The position numbers were made by a program, and so were the translations under genes. From Spirosoma pollinicola (GTDB lineage Bacteria; Bacteroidota; Bacteroidia; Cytophagales; Spirosomataceae): a DNA stretch of 64,000 bases. Positions 26,595-36,034 of the stretch are shown one piece after another (positions within the stretch are counted from its first letter, which is position 1; each line of letters starts with the position of its first letter). Where the stretch lies: the NCBI RefSeq assembly GCF_002831565.1, contig NZ_CP025096.1, positions 868,001 to 932,000 on the forward strand, in the 5' to 3' direction. Below the pieces are notes generated by a model. It saw only the letters and a program-made list of their open reading frames with translations. It did no database searches and was not told where the DNA came from.

Positions 26595-27287
26595 ATGTCA
26601 ACCGTCCTTTCTGCCCAACATCTCAATAAAGCCTTCTACGACCCGGAGAAATTTCAGGTGTTGACCGATGTGACGTTCGACGTGCAGAAAGGGGAATTTT
26701 TGTCGATAGTAGGCAAGTCTGGCTGCGGTAAATCAACGCTGCTCTATTTGCTTTCGACAATGGATACCGACTACGAAGGAAAAATTGAGATGGCCGACAC
26801 TAAACTAACGGGGCGTAGCCAGGATTACCTGGCCCATTTCAGGAATGAGCACCTGGGTTTTGTGTTCCAGTTTCACTTTTTGTTGCCCGAGTTTTCGGCC
26901 TTGCAAAACGTGATGTTGCCGGGCCTTAAACTAGGCAAATACCCGGAGAAAGAGGTTGAAGAACGGGCAATGGAAAAACTTCGGCTTATCGGCATGGCCG
27001 ATTTTGCCCGTAAACCAGCCAACAAATTATCGGGAGGGCAGCAACAACGGGTCGCCATTGCCCGAGCACTCATCAACGACCCAACTATTATTATGGGCGA
27101 TGAACCAACAGGCAATCTGGACAGAGCCAATACGGAAAATGTCTTTACAATTTTTCACGACCTTGCCAGTAAAGGGCAAACAATTATTGCCGTAACACAC
27201 GACCCTGACTTTGCCGCCGGAACGAACCGCACTATCGAAATGTCTGATGGAATGATCATTGGCAATCATGAAAATAAAGTTCAATAA
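26595..27287 (+). CDS. ABC transporter ATP-binding protein (LolD/MacB type)
   Basis: A 230-residue ATPase that powers the adjacent permease. Walker A is GKSGCGKST (about residues 40-48), the signature is LSGGQQQR, and Walker B is [12 protein letters not shown]; the H-loop is AVTHDP. The Q-loop region reads [16 protein letters not shown] start at the ATG at 26595, which opens on the domain; an in-frame ATG at 26520 would read through the inverted repeat and add hydrophobic residues. The last 20 nt overlap the start of the histidine kinase gene, which implies translational coupling. Confidence 0.93.
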   Translation: MSTVLSAQHLNKAFYDPEKFQVLTDVTFDVQKGEFLSIVGKSGCGKSTLLYLLSTMDTDYEGKIEMADTKLTGRSQDYLAHFRNEHLGFVFQFHFLLPEFSALQNVMLPGLKLGKYPEKEVEERAMEKLRLIGMADFARKPANKLSGGQQQRVAIARALINDPTIIMGDEPTGNLDRANTENVFTIFHDLASKGQTIIAVTHDPDFAAGTNRTIEMSDGMIIGNHENKVQ

Positions 27288-28293
27288 ATACGTTGAGTTC
27301 CTACTTCTCTGGATAGCCCTGGGCGGGTTGGTTGCGCGTCAGTGGATGGTTCCCGACATTACCTGGCAGGTACAGGCATTGCTGTTTGTCATGTCATTTG
27401 TCATGTTAAATCTGGTCTGGATTTTCCATTACCAGTTCAACGAATGGCTGAACCAGCGATTACCGTTCGAGAAAAATATACGCTGGCGAATTATTGTACA
27501 AGTATTAGGTGGCTGGAGCATTGTTAAAACGGTGGCGATCATCACGGGCTATTTCATTGCCAACCGGTTCTTCCCTCCTGCATTAACCTTACTGAATAAG
27601 TTTGGCTTCATTATTATTGGCATGATGATTTTCCTGGTGAATACGGTAATCTGCCTGGGATTCATCGCCAGTCATCTCCTAAAGCGCTGGCAGGAGAATA
27701 GCGTTCGGACGGCTCAACTGGAAAAGGAAAAAGTGCAGGTGCAGCTCGACAGTCTGAAAAATCAGGTAAGTCCGCACTTTCTGTTTAATAGTCTATCCTC
27801 ATTGGATAGTTTGATTGATGACAATCCCGTTCTGGCCCGACAGTTTCTGCAGCAATTATCGAAGGTGTTTCGGTATGTGCTTCAACATAAAGAAAAAGCC
27901 CTGGTGCCGCTCGAAACCGAACTGGCATTTATTAAAAACTATGTATCATTGCTGCATACCCGCTTTGATGGTATGTTCATTGTCGAGTGCACCGTTGATA
28001 ACTGTGCGCTGGAAAAGCAGATTGTGCCTGTAACCCTTCAGATTTTAATTGAAAACGCAATCAAACACAACGTTATCATTGAAGCCCGTCCGCTAACAAT
28101 CACCCTTAGCGCGAAAGACGACTATTTGTCCGTCACGAATCCTGTTCAACGAAAGCGGCAGGTAGAAACATCGAACCGGCAGGGGTTAGAAAACCTGAAA
28201 CTTCTTTATAGTTTTTTAAGTGATCGACCGGTAGTTATTGACGAAACCGACACTACGTTTCAGGTACGGTTACCCTTATTAGGGCTTGAGTAG
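27268..28293 (+). CDS. LytS-like membrane histidine kinase (His_kinase PF06580)
   Basis: A 341-residue sensor kinase. Four hydrophobic helices lie within residues 10-135, a short coiled coil follows (AQLEKEKVQVQLDSLKNQVS), and the phospho-acceptor H170 is in QVSPHFLFNSLSSLDSLI, the PF06580 signature. The HATPase N box is ILIENAIKHN. The start is the ATG at 27268, which overlaps the ATPase gene. The G1 aspartate-glycine motif is not obvious, as is common in this family (YLSVTNPVQ). It probably senses a membrane or envelope signal for the efflux operon and passes phosphate to the LytTR regulator 16 bp downstream. Confidence 0.9.
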   Translation: MKIKFNKYVEFLLLWIALGGLVARQWMVPDITWQVQALLFVMSFVMLNLVWIFHYQFNEWLNQRLPFEKNIRWRIIVQVLGGWSIVKTVAIITGYFIANRFFPPALTLLNKFGFIIIGMMIFLVNTVICLGFIASHLLKRWQENSVRTAQLEKEKVQVQLDSLKNQVSPHFLFNSLSSLDSLIDDNPVLARQFLQQLSKVFRYVLQHKEKALVPLETELAFIKNYVSLLHTRFDGMFIVECTVDNCALEKQIVPVTLQILIENAIKHNVIIEARPLTITLSAKDDYLSVTNPVQRKRQVETSNRQGLENLKLLYSFLSDRPVVIDETDTTFQVRLPLLGLE

Positions 28294-28309
28294 TTTTTTT
28301 AAATAAACT

Positions 28310-29098
28310 ATGACTATTCTGCTGATCGAAGATGAACCGCTCATTGCCCGGCAACTCGAAAAACTAGTTCGTCAGTTGGAGCCGGGTGCCGTTATTCACG
28401 GGCCACTTGCCAGTGTGCAGAGCATTTGCGACTACTTTAAGGCGAATCAATTAGAGGATCGCCCCGCCCCTGATCTTGTCATAGCCGATATTCAACTGGC
28501 CGATGGGGTGAGTTTCGAGGCATTTCGGCAGGTGGGTCTGAACGCACCGGTCATTTTTACAACGGCTTATGATGAATATGCCATCCGGGCGTTCAAGCTC
28601 AATAGCATTGATTACCTGCTCAAACCCATCGACCCTGGCGACCTTCAACACGCGTTGGCAAAATTTCATCGGTGGTCGTTAAACGGGAGCTCAGATTTTA
28701 ATGATCAGTTTCGGCATTTACTGACACATATGGCCACGCCCTCTACTTTGCCCCAATACAAACGGCGATTTACGGGCCATTTTCTCCGACAGATTGTAAC
28801 ACTCCCGCAGGAGGAAGTCGCCTATTTCTTCCGTAACGAATTGATTTACCTACACACGGTTGACGGGAAGAAATTAATTACGGACTATAAAACACTCGAT
28901 GAACTGGACGAGTTGATTGATCCGGCTCATTTCTTTCGGGCAAATCGCCAGTGTATTATTCATCTCGACGCCGTTGCCAGCTATCGACCGCTTGATAACA
29001 GCAAACTTCTTGTGCTATTGAAGAAGCCCAATGAAACGCTGGAACTCCTGGTCAGCAAAGAGAAAGCCGCGACATTTAAACACTGGATGGAAGGTTAG
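28310..29098 (+). CDS. LytTR-family response regulator
   Basis: A 262-residue regulator. The receiver domain covers residues 1-120, with E7, D8, phospho-acceptor D60 (VIADIQLADG) and the switch lysine in DYLLKPID. The LytTR DNA-binding domain is about 155-262, with FFRANRQCIIHLDAVASYRP. It is the last gene of the efflux cluster and the cognate partner of the LytS-like kinase. It probably controls the operon itself, which would make the pump self-regulated; no operator was identified. Confidence 0.92.
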   Translation: MTILLIEDEPLIARQLEKLVRQLEPGAVIHGPLASVQSICDYFKANQLEDRPAPDLVIADIQLADGVSFEAFRQVGLNAPVIFTTAYDEYAIRAFKLNSIDYLLKPIDPGDLQHALAKFHRWSLNGSSDFNDQFRHLLTHMATPSTLPQYKRRFTGHFLRQIVTLPQEEVAYFFRNELIYLHTVDGKKLITDYKTLDELDELIDPAHFFRANRQCIIHLDAVASYRPLDNSKLLVLLKKPNETLELLVSKEKAATFKHWMEG

Positions 29099-29216
29099 CC
29101 CCTGCCGAATACCGTTTATCCTAAATTTTGTTAAGTCACTGTAATAGCCATTGAAAGTCCATTCATTTATTCGTAACTAGACGGTTAGTTTCAAACATCC
29201 AACCAACTGTTTATTT

Positions 29217-32018
29217 ATGAAAACCACCCTTACCAAAAGAGGATTGCTGGCCGCTGCCTGGTTCATGGGCAGCCTCACACTCTCTACGGCTCAGGACAAA
29301 CCGGCAGCCATGCCCGAAGGTGTCACCAAGGGCGCATCTGTTGAAGGCATTACGGAGTATAACCTCAAAAATGGACTTAAAGTACTGCTCTTTCCTGACC
29401 CGTCGAAACCCACGATTACCGTAAACATCACGTATCTGGTAGGCTCCCGGCACGAAGGTTTGGGCGAAACCGGTATGGCCCACTTGCTGGAGCACATGGT
29501 CTTTAAAGGATCAACCAAGCACACCAACATTCCGCAGGAGTTGACCTCACATGGTGCCCGTCCCAACGGCACCACCTGGCTCGACCGCACCAACTATTAC
29601 GAAACCTTTGCCGCTACCGACGAAAACCTGAAGTGGGCACTTGATCTGGAATCGGACAGGATGGTGAACTCATTTATCAAAAAAGAAGACCTAGCTACCG
29701 AGTTTTCTGTTGTTCGAAACGAGTTTGAAATGGGCGAAAACTCCCCACAAAATGTACTGAATGAGCGCGTTGTGTCGTCTGCTTACCTGTGGCACAACTA
29801 CGGCAACTCAACCATCGGAAACCGTACTGATATCGAGAAGGTGCCCATCGACAACCTTCAGGCTTTCTACAAGAAATTCTACCAGCCCGACAATTCCGTA
29901 CTGGTTGTAGCGGGTAAAATTGACGAGTCAAAAACAATGGCGCTGATAAACCAGTATTTTGGTGCTATTGCCCGCCCAACACGGGTATTACAGCCAACCT
30001 ACAGCCAGGAACCTGTTCAGGATGGCGAGCGGATGGTGACCCTCCGGCGTGTGGGCGATACGAAAGTAGTATCTGCATTATACCATATCATGCCCGGTTC
30101 GCACCCCGATTATCCAACGATGGATGTTGTTATCGAACTTCTGACTAACGAACCATCAGGCCGACTCTACAAAGCATTGGTTGAAACCAAGAAAGCCTCG
30201 CAGCAATATGGGTACTCGTTCACAACTAAAGATCCTGGCTATGTGTATTTTGCCGCCGAGATGCTGAAGGACAAATCGCTGGACGATGCCAAATCGGCTC
30301 TATTGTCAACCTTGGATTCGGTTGCAATTGCAACACCTTCGAAAGAAGAAATAGACCGCGCCAAGGCGAAGTTGCTCAAAGATGTTGAACTGAGTTTCAA
30401 AAATGCTGAACGGGTTGGCCTGGCATTGAGCGAATATATTGCCACCGGCGACTGGCGGCTAGGTTTCCTCTATCGTGACGCACTCGAAAAAGTGGCTCCT
30501 GCCGATGTAAAACGTGTTGCCAGCTTCTATTTTAAACCGTCGAACCGTACGGTTGGCGTGTTTATTCCCGAACAAACCCCCGACCGTGTCGATGTGCCGA
30601 ATGCTCCCGACATTGCCGCTATGGTGAAGGACTACAAAGGCCGGGCATTGGTGGCGCAGGGTGAAGCCTTCGACCCATCGCCTGCCAACATCGACGGTCG
30701 TACCCGCCGGTCGGAGCAACCCAACACTATTGAGTTGGCCTTGTTGCCAAAATCGACACGCGGCAACGAAGTGAACGCCCGTATGACGCTGCGGTATGGC
30801 GACCAGAAAAGCCTGATGAACAAGAGCGCTATCTCTGTTTTCACCGCTTCGATGCTCGACAAAGGGACAACAACCCGCACGCGGCAGCAGATTAAAGACG
30901 AACTGGATAAGCTGAAAGCACAGGTTGGTGTATTTGGTGGTGGTAATCAGGTGAACGTAACCATTAAAACCACTAAAGAAAACCTGGCCGCCGTGATTCG
31001 GGTTGTGAGCGACATGCTCAAGCACCCGGCTTTCGATGCCAACGAGTTTGACAAACTGAAGCAAGAGCAATTGGCACAGATTGAAGCACAACGTTCTGAG
31101 CCACAGTCGCTGGCCTTTACGGCTTTTCAACGGCAAATGAATCCGTATCCTAAAGAAGACATTCGGTATACGTCAACGCCCGATGAAGATGTGGCCGATG
31201 TAAAAGCCCTGAAACTGGACGACCTGAAGCAGTTCCACAAAGACTTCTACGGGGCTCAAAACGCAACCTTCGCTGTTGTTGGTGACTTTGATGAGACGCC
31301 GATTCGGAAGGTAGTAACCGATGAGTTGGGTACCTGGAAAGCCAAAAAGCCATTCAGCCGGTTGGTAACTCCCTATACTGATATCAAGCCAACGCCACAG
31401 AGTTTAGAAGCTCCGGACAAAGCGAATGCCTTTATGGTAGCTGGTGTTAACATACCTTTGCGCGACGATGACCCCGATTATCCGGCGCTGGTACTTGGCA
31501 ACTATATGTTAGGTGGTGGCTTCCTGAACTCCCGCCTGGCCGTACGTATCCGTCAGAAAGAGGGCATTAGCTACGGCGTTGGTTCGCAATTATCGGCCAA
31601 CCCACTCGACAAAACGGGTATGTTTATGACCTATGCTATCTATAACCCCGAAAACGCTGAACGCCTGGAAAAAGCCTTCCGCGAAGAAATGGACAAAGCG
31701 GTAAAAGAGGGCTTCACCGCCGACGAGATTAAAGCCGCACGTTCGGGCTATCTGCAATCGCGGATGGTTTCGCGGGCGCAGGATCCTTCGCTAGTTGGTA
31801 CGCTGAACAACTACCTGTACCTGAACCGGACGATGAACTGGGATGCTGATTTCGAAAAGAAAATGGAGAGCCTGACGCCTGAACAAGTCAATGCCGCCCT
31901 GAAGAAACACATCGACCCATCGAAGATTTCGATCATCAAAGCGGGGGACTTCGCTAAGGCAGCTAAGAAAACCGCCGAGAAGCAACCCGCTTCGTCGGTA
32001 GGTAGCGGGAAGAACTAA
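29217..32018 (+). CDS. Periplasmic M16 family zinc peptidase with two tandem domains
   Basis: A 933-residue exported peptidase of the pitrilysin/insulinase family. Residues 1-26 are a signal peptide (GLLAAAWFMGSLTLSTAQ). The first M16 unit has the inverted zinc motif HLLEH at residues 89-93, with the distal glutamate in the region of VVRNEFEMGENSP. The second unit (about 500-900) lacks the zinc motif and has the conserved RIRQKEGISYGVGSQL. The size and the active/inactive pair are typical. It would degrade peptides in the periplasm. It is transcribed alone and ends at a 46-nt inverted repeat. Confidence 0.92.
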   Translation: MKTTLTKRGLLAAAWFMGSLTLSTAQDKPAAMPEGVTKGASVEGITEYNLKNGLKVLLFPDPSKPTITVNITYLVGSRHEGLGETGMAHLLEHMVFKGSTKHTNIPQELTSHGARPNGTTWLDRTNYYETFAATDENLKWALDLESDRMVNSFIKKEDLATEFSVVRNEFEMGENSPQNVLNERVVSSAYLWHNYGNSTIGNRTDIEKVPIDNLQAFYKKFYQPDNSVLVVAGKIDESKTMALINQYFGAIARPTRVLQPTYSQEPVQDGERMVTLRRVGDTKVVSALYHIMPGSHPDYPTMDVVIELLTNEPSGRLYKALVETKKASQQYGYSFTTKDPGYVYFAAEMLKDKSLDDAKSALLSTLDSVAIATPSKEEIDRAKAKLLKDVELSFKNAERVGLALSEYIATGDWRLGFLYRDALEKVAPADVKRVASFYFKPSNRTVGVFIPEQTPDRVDVPNAPDIAAMVKDYKGRALVAQGEAFDPSPANIDGRTRRSEQPNTIELALLPKSTRGNEVNARMTLRYGDQKSLMNKSAISVFTASMLDKGTTTRTRQQIKDELDKLKAQVGVFGGGNQVNVTIKTTKENLAAVIRVVSDMLKHPAFDANEFDKLKQEQLAQIEAQRSEPQSLAFTAFQRQMNPYPKEDIRYTSTPDEDVADVKALKLDDLKQFHKDFYGAQNATFAVVGDFDETPIRKVVTDELGTWKAKKPFSRLVTPYTDIKPTPQSLEAPDKANAFMVAGVNIPLRDDDPDYPALVLGNYMLGGGFLNSRLAVRIRQKEGISYGVGSQLSANPLDKTGMFMTYAIYNPENAERLEKAFREEMDKAVKEGFTADEIKAARSGYLQSRMVSRAQDPSLVGTLNNYLYLNRTMNWDADFEKKMESLTPEQVNAALKKHIDPSKISIIKAGDFAKAAKKTAEKQPASSVGSGKN

Positions 32019-32143
32019 GACCGGGATTTTAACAAGATTTGAAGGATTAAACAGGATTGCTACCCGTAATCAGCAGGAATAAGCATCTGAATAGTCAGGT
32101 AGCAATCCTGTTTAATCCTTCAAATCTTGCAAAAATCCCGGTC
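32019..32143. repeat. 46-nt inverted repeat immediately after the M16 peptidase stop
   Basis: Arms 32019-32064 and 32098-32143 pair at 44 of 46 positions, with a 33-nt loop. The left arm begins at the base after the TAA stop. The arm contains GATTTGAAGGATTAAACAGG. It lies between two co-directional genes. Confidence 0.92.
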
Positions 32144-32201
32144 CTCTTTTTATGCAGTTTAACTATAAATATCGTTATTTACCTAAAAAACAAGTTTGAC
32201 C

Positions 32202-33632
32202 ATGAAAGCCTTATTTCTGTTCGTTCTTTTTGGGTTACTAACACTGCCGGGTTTAGCGCAGGATCGCATCGTTTTACTTCGGGATACCACGCGGCTGCAC
32301 CTCTCCGTAGCGGAACTGGCAAAGAAATACCCGCTCGCTTTTGCTCGGGTTGCTGGTGAGAAGGGCATTTTCGAGCGTCATGGCAGGCTATTTATGGATA
32401 CAATAAACGCCATTCATCAACGGTTTTTTACTTTTATCGAACGCAACAAAAAGCGATTGCCCGTTTTGGGAATCATGATTCAGACCGATGAGTTCATTCG
32501 CCCGGATGGCACCTACGACCGGGTCTTCTGCGAGTTTTCGGGGAAGGAGCTAACAGATCAGCAGGAAGGCCAACTACTTCAGCTTGTTGCCGAGTGGTAT
32601 GGCCAGCATCCGTTTCCGATAAAAACCTCTACTGGATTCCGGTGGGGTGGCGCGACGGTATTGGGAAATATACCTCAGAAACGTACCGTTCGTCGGGGCA
32701 AAGGTATTATCAGTACGCTGGAAGATGCCGAGAAAACAACCCGCCCCGACACGGTGACTATGCTCGCCTTTAATCAATTGGATCTTACGAGCGTCCCCGA
32801 AGTGGTCTATCGGTTTCCTAAACTGGACGAACTTGATCTGTCTAAAAATAGTCTTCACGAATTGCCTGCTCGTCTCACCGCCGACATTCCAACCCTAACA
32901 CGGCTCAGTGTACTCTACAATGCCATTCCAAACGACAGCGTATTCATCACCCGCAACAAGCATCTGGTGTCCCTGAATCTGCAAGGGAACAAACTGACAA
33001 AAATCCCACCGTCGATACGGCAAAACCGTCGTCTTGAAAGCTTATGGATGGGGAATAATAAGTTAACCGAACTGGATATAAAGACGCTGCGCCGTTTACG
33101 TCGGCTAAGTGATTTAAACCTCTACCATGTGGGTTTAACGCAGCTACCCAAAACAATTGGTCGGCTAAAACACGTACGGGTACTGGATTTATATTACAAC
33201 AACTTTACGTCTCTACCCAGCCAGATTGGCCGGATGAAACGACTTGAACAACTGGCTGTTGCTCACAATGGACTTCACAACCTACCGGCGTCGCTGGGAA
33301 AACTACGCCGACTTTCCGTCCTTTTTGCCCACCATAATCGAATCAGCCAGCTTCCCGCCGAGTTTGAGCGATTAACTAATTTGCATGTCCTTGATCTGGG
33401 TTATAACTGGTTCTCGGTAGCCCCGCCCGTTATAAAGTCAATGTCGTCATTGGAAGAGTTATCCCTGAACAACAATGAGTTAAAGGCATTTCCTGATATG
33501 CTCAGAAGCATGAAAGGATTAAAGAAAGTGTATTTAGGCAGTAACCCCCTCTTTGGCCAGGAGGCATTGTCCAGCCCGTATGGCCCGCTGATTAAGGAAC
33601 TGGAAGCGAGTAAAATGGAAGTTTTATATTAG
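32202..33632 (+). CDS. Exported leucine-rich-repeat protein
   Basis: A 476-residue exported protein. Residues 1-19 are a signal peptide (MKALFLFVLFGLLTLPGLA). Residues about 20-180 form an N-terminal domain I do not recognise (IQTDEFIRPDGTYDRVFCEF). Residues about 185-455 hold roughly eleven bacterial-type leucine-rich repeats with the pattern LxxLxLxxNxLxxLPxxI (LVSLNLQGNKLTKIPPSI, VRVLDLYYNNFTSLPSQI). Such solenoids bind proteins or surfaces. I start at the ATG at 32202; a TTG two codons upstream is in frame. No cell-wall or secretion-system tail is visible. Confidence 0.87.
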   Translation: MKALFLFVLFGLLTLPGLAQDRIVLLRDTTRLHLSVAELAKKYPLAFARVAGEKGIFERHGRLFMDTINAIHQRFFTFIERNKKRLPVLGIMIQTDEFIRPDGTYDRVFCEFSGKELTDQQEGQLLQLVAEWYGQHPFPIKTSTGFRWGGATVLGNIPQKRTVRRGKGIISTLEDAEKTTRPDTVTMLAFNQLDLTSVPEVVYRFPKLDELDLSKNSLHELPARLTADIPTLTRLSVLYNAIPNDSVFITRNKHLVSLNLQGNKLTKIPPSIRQNRRLESLWMGNNKLTELDIKTLRRLRRLSDLNLYHVGLTQLPKTIGRLKHVRVLDLYYNNFTSLPSQIGRMKRLEQLAVAHNGLHNLPASLGKLRRLSVLFAHHNRISQLPAEFERLTNLHVLDLGYNWFSVAPPVIKSMSSLEELSLNNNELKAFPDMLRSMKGLKKVYLGSNPLFGQEALSSPYGPLIKELEASKMEVLY

Positions 33633-33750
33633 CCGAATAAAATTCTTCTTAGAATTTTCATAATCAATCTTATAAAGATTGGAAAAGTGCCCTCCTAACG
33701 GAGAGGAATACAACGTTTTGGTGTTAGTTCAACATCCTTTAATCTGTTGT

Positions 33751-34671
33751 ATGCAAGCTGTTTCTACACCTGTTCCCACCACACCAAATCGTCTGACACT
33801 CTGGGCGAATTTGATTTCTGTTTATATTTTGTGGGGGTCAACGTACATGTTCATTCATTTTATGACTGAACGGATGCCACCCCTTTACATGATATCTGCC
33901 CGTTACCTGATTGCCGGAACCCTGTTGTATGTGTATGCCCGGATGACTGGCACGCCCCGACCCAGCCTGGTGGATTGGAAATCATTAGCGGTTATTGGCG
34001 TGTTGTTACTGACGGTTGCAAATGGCTGTTTATCAGTAGGCATTCAGTACATACCGAGTAGTATGGCCGCTTTATTAGGCGGCTTAATGCCTGTCTTTTT
34101 ACTTTCTCTCAACTGGATTTCGTTCGCACATAAACGCCCCAGTAACCTGGCACTCGCAGGTCTGGCCATTGGCTTAATCGGTATTTATCTGCTTGTAAAA
34201 CCCGACAGGTTGACGAGCACAAGTGGCCTTGATGCTAAATTGATAGGATTTGGGCTGGTGGCTGTCGGCAACTTTTCGTGGGCCATCGGGACGTTGTTAA
34301 CTCCTCGTCTTACGCTGCCATCGGGCACAATTTCGAGCGGCATCCAGATGATTATTGGCGGGCTTGTGCTATTGCCTATTAGTTTAGCGCTGGAACCTGT
34401 TACGCTTTTAAGCATTTTTGACGCCCCACTCAAAGCCATTGGCTCTATGATTTACCTGGTCATTTTTGGGAGTATCGTTGGCTTTTCGTCCTACTCCTGG
34501 CTGGCCCGCAATGCAACTCCGCAACTCCTGTCGACTTACGCTTTCGTCAACCCTGTGGTAGCTATGTTGTTGGGTACCACCTTCGCAGGGGAAGTCTTCT
34601 CAAGCCAATCGTTCCTCGGTGCCGCCATCGCGCTGGTTGGTGTAGTGCTGATTACGCTGGGGAGGAAGTAG
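33751..34671 (+). CDS. EamA/DMT family transporter
   Basis: A 306-residue inner-membrane protein with about ten hydrophobic helices in two EamA repeats (about 15-145 and 165-303), as in metabolite exporters of the drug/metabolite transporter superfamily. Recognisable stretches are YILWGSTYMFIHFM at the start of the first repeat and GFSSYSWLARNATPQLLSTY in the second. I start at the ATG at 33751 because the segment before it has no family match. The substrate is unknown. It ends in a GAAAGAGCGAAAG-type inverted repeat. Confidence 0.9.
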   Translation: MQAVSTPVPTTPNRLTLWANLISVYILWGSTYMFIHFMTERMPPLYMISARYLIAGTLLYVYARMTGTPRPSLVDWKSLAVIGVLLLTVANGCLSVGIQYIPSSMAALLGGLMPVFLLSLNWISFAHKRPSNLALAGLAIGLIGIYLLVKPDRLTSTSGLDAKLIGFGLVAVGNFSWAIGTLLTPRLTLPSGTISSGIQMIIGGLVLLPISLALEPVTLLSIFDAPLKAIGSMIYLVIFGSIVGFSSYSWLARNATPQLLSTYAFVNPVVAMLLGTTFAGEVFSSQSFLGAAIALVGVVLITLGRK

Positions 34672-34673
34672 TA

Positions 34674-34763
34674 GTGAAAGAGCGAAAGGCTGAAAGAGCG
34701 AATGGTTAATGTAAACTTTGTTTACCGATTCTTTCGCTCTTTCATTCTTTCGCTCTTTCAGCC
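34674..34763. repeat. Imperfect inverted repeat of GAAAGAGCGAAAG words between EamA and SDR genes
   Basis: The left half (GTGAAAGAGCGAAAGGCTGA and on) pairs with the right half (TCTTTCGCTCTTTCATTCTT and on). Each arm holds two copies of GAAAGAGCGAA. The left arm starts 2 nt after the EamA stop, and the right arm includes the TGA stop of the convergent SDR gene. Confidence 0.85.
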
Positions 34764-35525
34764 TTCAACCGGCGGTGGGCTAATGCTTGTCCAGCCACCA
34801 TCTACGATTAGACTCTGGCCGGTAATGTGCCGGGATGCGGGTGATACCAGAAACAGTGCCGCATTGGCAATGTCCTCGACTGTGGCCGGGCGGCCCATTG
34901 GCGTAATACGCGACCAGATGGGAATGTAAGTCGGATCATCCAGAGTTCGTTCGGTGAGGGTGGCACCGGGCGCAATGGCGTTGACCGTAATGCCCAGGGG
35001 CGAAAAATCAATCACTAACTGCTTTGCTAACATTTCCAGACCCGCTTTGGTCATGCTATAGACGGGTAATCCGGGATGCGCCTGATGCCCCACCACCGAC
35101 GACATAAAGAGGACGCTCCCACCTGCGCCCTGTTTTTTCATTTGGATGGCAGCGGCCTGCGCCAGAAAAAAACTACCCTGTAGATTCAGATTTACGATTT
35201 TCTGGAATGCCTCCGGCGTTGTCGTAAAAATGTCGCCAAAAACTGTGATGCCTGCGTTGGCAATGGCGATATCCAGCGAACCGAAGGTATTTACAGCAAC
35301 ATCGACCAATTGCTGTATAAACCCTACGTCAGATGCATCGCCTGAACAGGCGGTACAAGTGCCCCCCTCCTGCTTTATGGTCTCAACTGCCTTGTTAGTT
35401 AATGCTGCATCAAAATCATTGAGGAGTATTTTGCCTCCCGCTTTAGCTAATGCGCGCGCAATGGCAAAGCCAATACCCTGCCCTGCACCGGTAATCAACA
35501 CGGTTTGGTTACTGAAATCAATCAT
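34758..35525 (-). CDS. Short-chain dehydrogenase/reductase (SDR)
   Basis: A 255-residue NAD(P)-dependent oxidoreductase. The cofactor motif is TGAGQGIG (about residues 11-18), NAG is present in IAIANAGITVFG, and the catalytic Ser, Tyr and Lys are in MSSVVGHQ and YSMTKAG. The C-terminus has the usual SxxITGQSLIVDGGW. I start at the ATG at 35525; the codon before it is TTG. It lies downstream of the VOC gene and the IlvD/Edd dehydratase on the same strand. Together they fit a sugar or sugar-acid oxidation pathway in which the SDR oxidises an aldose or a hydroxy acid, but the substrate is not proven. Confidence 0.9.
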   Translation of the reverse strand: MIDFSNQTVLITGAGQGIGFAIARALAKAGGKILLNDFDAALTNKAVETIKQEGGTCTACSGDASDVGFIQQLVDVAVNTFGSLDIAIANAGITVFGDIFTTTPEAFQKIVNLNLQGSFFLAQAAAIQMKKQGAGGSVLFMSSVVGHQAHPGLPVYSMTKAGLEMLAKQLVIDFSPLGITVNAIAPGATLTERTLDDPTYIPIWSRITPMGRPATVEDIANAALFLVSPASRHITGQSLIVDGGWTSISPPPVEG

Positions 35526-35560
35526 CAAAAAGTTATTTTCCCGTCAACCATATTTTGATA

Positions 35561-35941
35561 CTACTGATCGGTAGGTTCCCAGAGTTCAATTTTGTTACCT
35601 TCCTGATCTAGAATCCAGCCAAACTTTCCATAGTCAAATTCCTGAATCTCGTCAATAACGGTCACCCCCTCCAGTTTTAATGTCTCCAACAATTCGGTCA
35701 GGTTTTCAACCCGAAAGTTGACCATAAACTCTTTGGTCGACGGAGCGAAATACGTTGTATCCGCCGAAAAGGGTGCCCATTGAGTATACCCTTTCTCATC
35801 GGGCGCATCTGTCTTCCGCCATTCAAACATAGCGCCGTATTGATCGGTATTGAACCCTAAATGGCGAGCATACCACTCCCGCAGTTCGTCAGGCTTTTCT
35901 GCCTTGAAAAATAAGCCTCCAATACCCGTTACTCGTTTCAT
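35561..35941 (-). CDS. VOC (glyoxalase/bleomycin-resistance fold) family protein
   Basis: A 126-residue cytoplasmic protein with the paired beta-alpha-beta-beta-beta modules of the vicinal-oxygen-chelate fold (TGIGGLFFKAEKPDELREWY, then GWILDQEGNKIELWEP). The metal-ligand glutamate near the end is visible in KIELWEP. I start at the ATG at 35941, because the in-frame upstream codons do not match the fold. The reaction is unknown. Its place between the dehydratase and the SDR gene suggests a role in the same pathway. Confidence 0.85.
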   Translation of the reverse strand: MKRVTGIGGLFFKAEKPDELREWYARHLGFNTDQYGAMFEWRKTDAPDEKGYTQWAPFSADTTYFAPSTKEFMVNFRVENLTELLETLKLEGVTVIDEIQEFDYGKFGWILDQEGNKIELWEPTDQ

Positions 35942-35958
35942 AGTGTCAGATGTTTTTT

Positions 35959-36028
35959 GTATTCGGTATACGGTGACTGATGCGAAAACAGGCTCGCGCC
36001 AGCACACCAAATACCGTATACCTAATAC
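35959..36028. repeat. 16-nt near-perfect inverted repeat between dehydratase and VOC genes
   Basis: GTATTCGGTATACGGT (35959-35974) pairs with 36013-36028 at 15 of 16 positions. The loop is 38 nt. The element lies just after the dehydratase stop and before the VOC start, on the shared transcript. Confidence 0.7.
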
Positions 36029-36034
36029 CGTAAA

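Noticed and set aside
27268-28293. Missing G1 motif in the LytS-like kinase as a sign of decay
   Set aside because: Weak G1 boxes are common in the PF06580 family, and the phospho-acceptor and N box are intact.
30459-31136. 225-codon minus-strand frame inside the M16 peptidase gene
   Set aside because: It is antisense to well-conserved M16 sequence. The length reflects codon composition of the real gene, and the translation has no recognisable domain.
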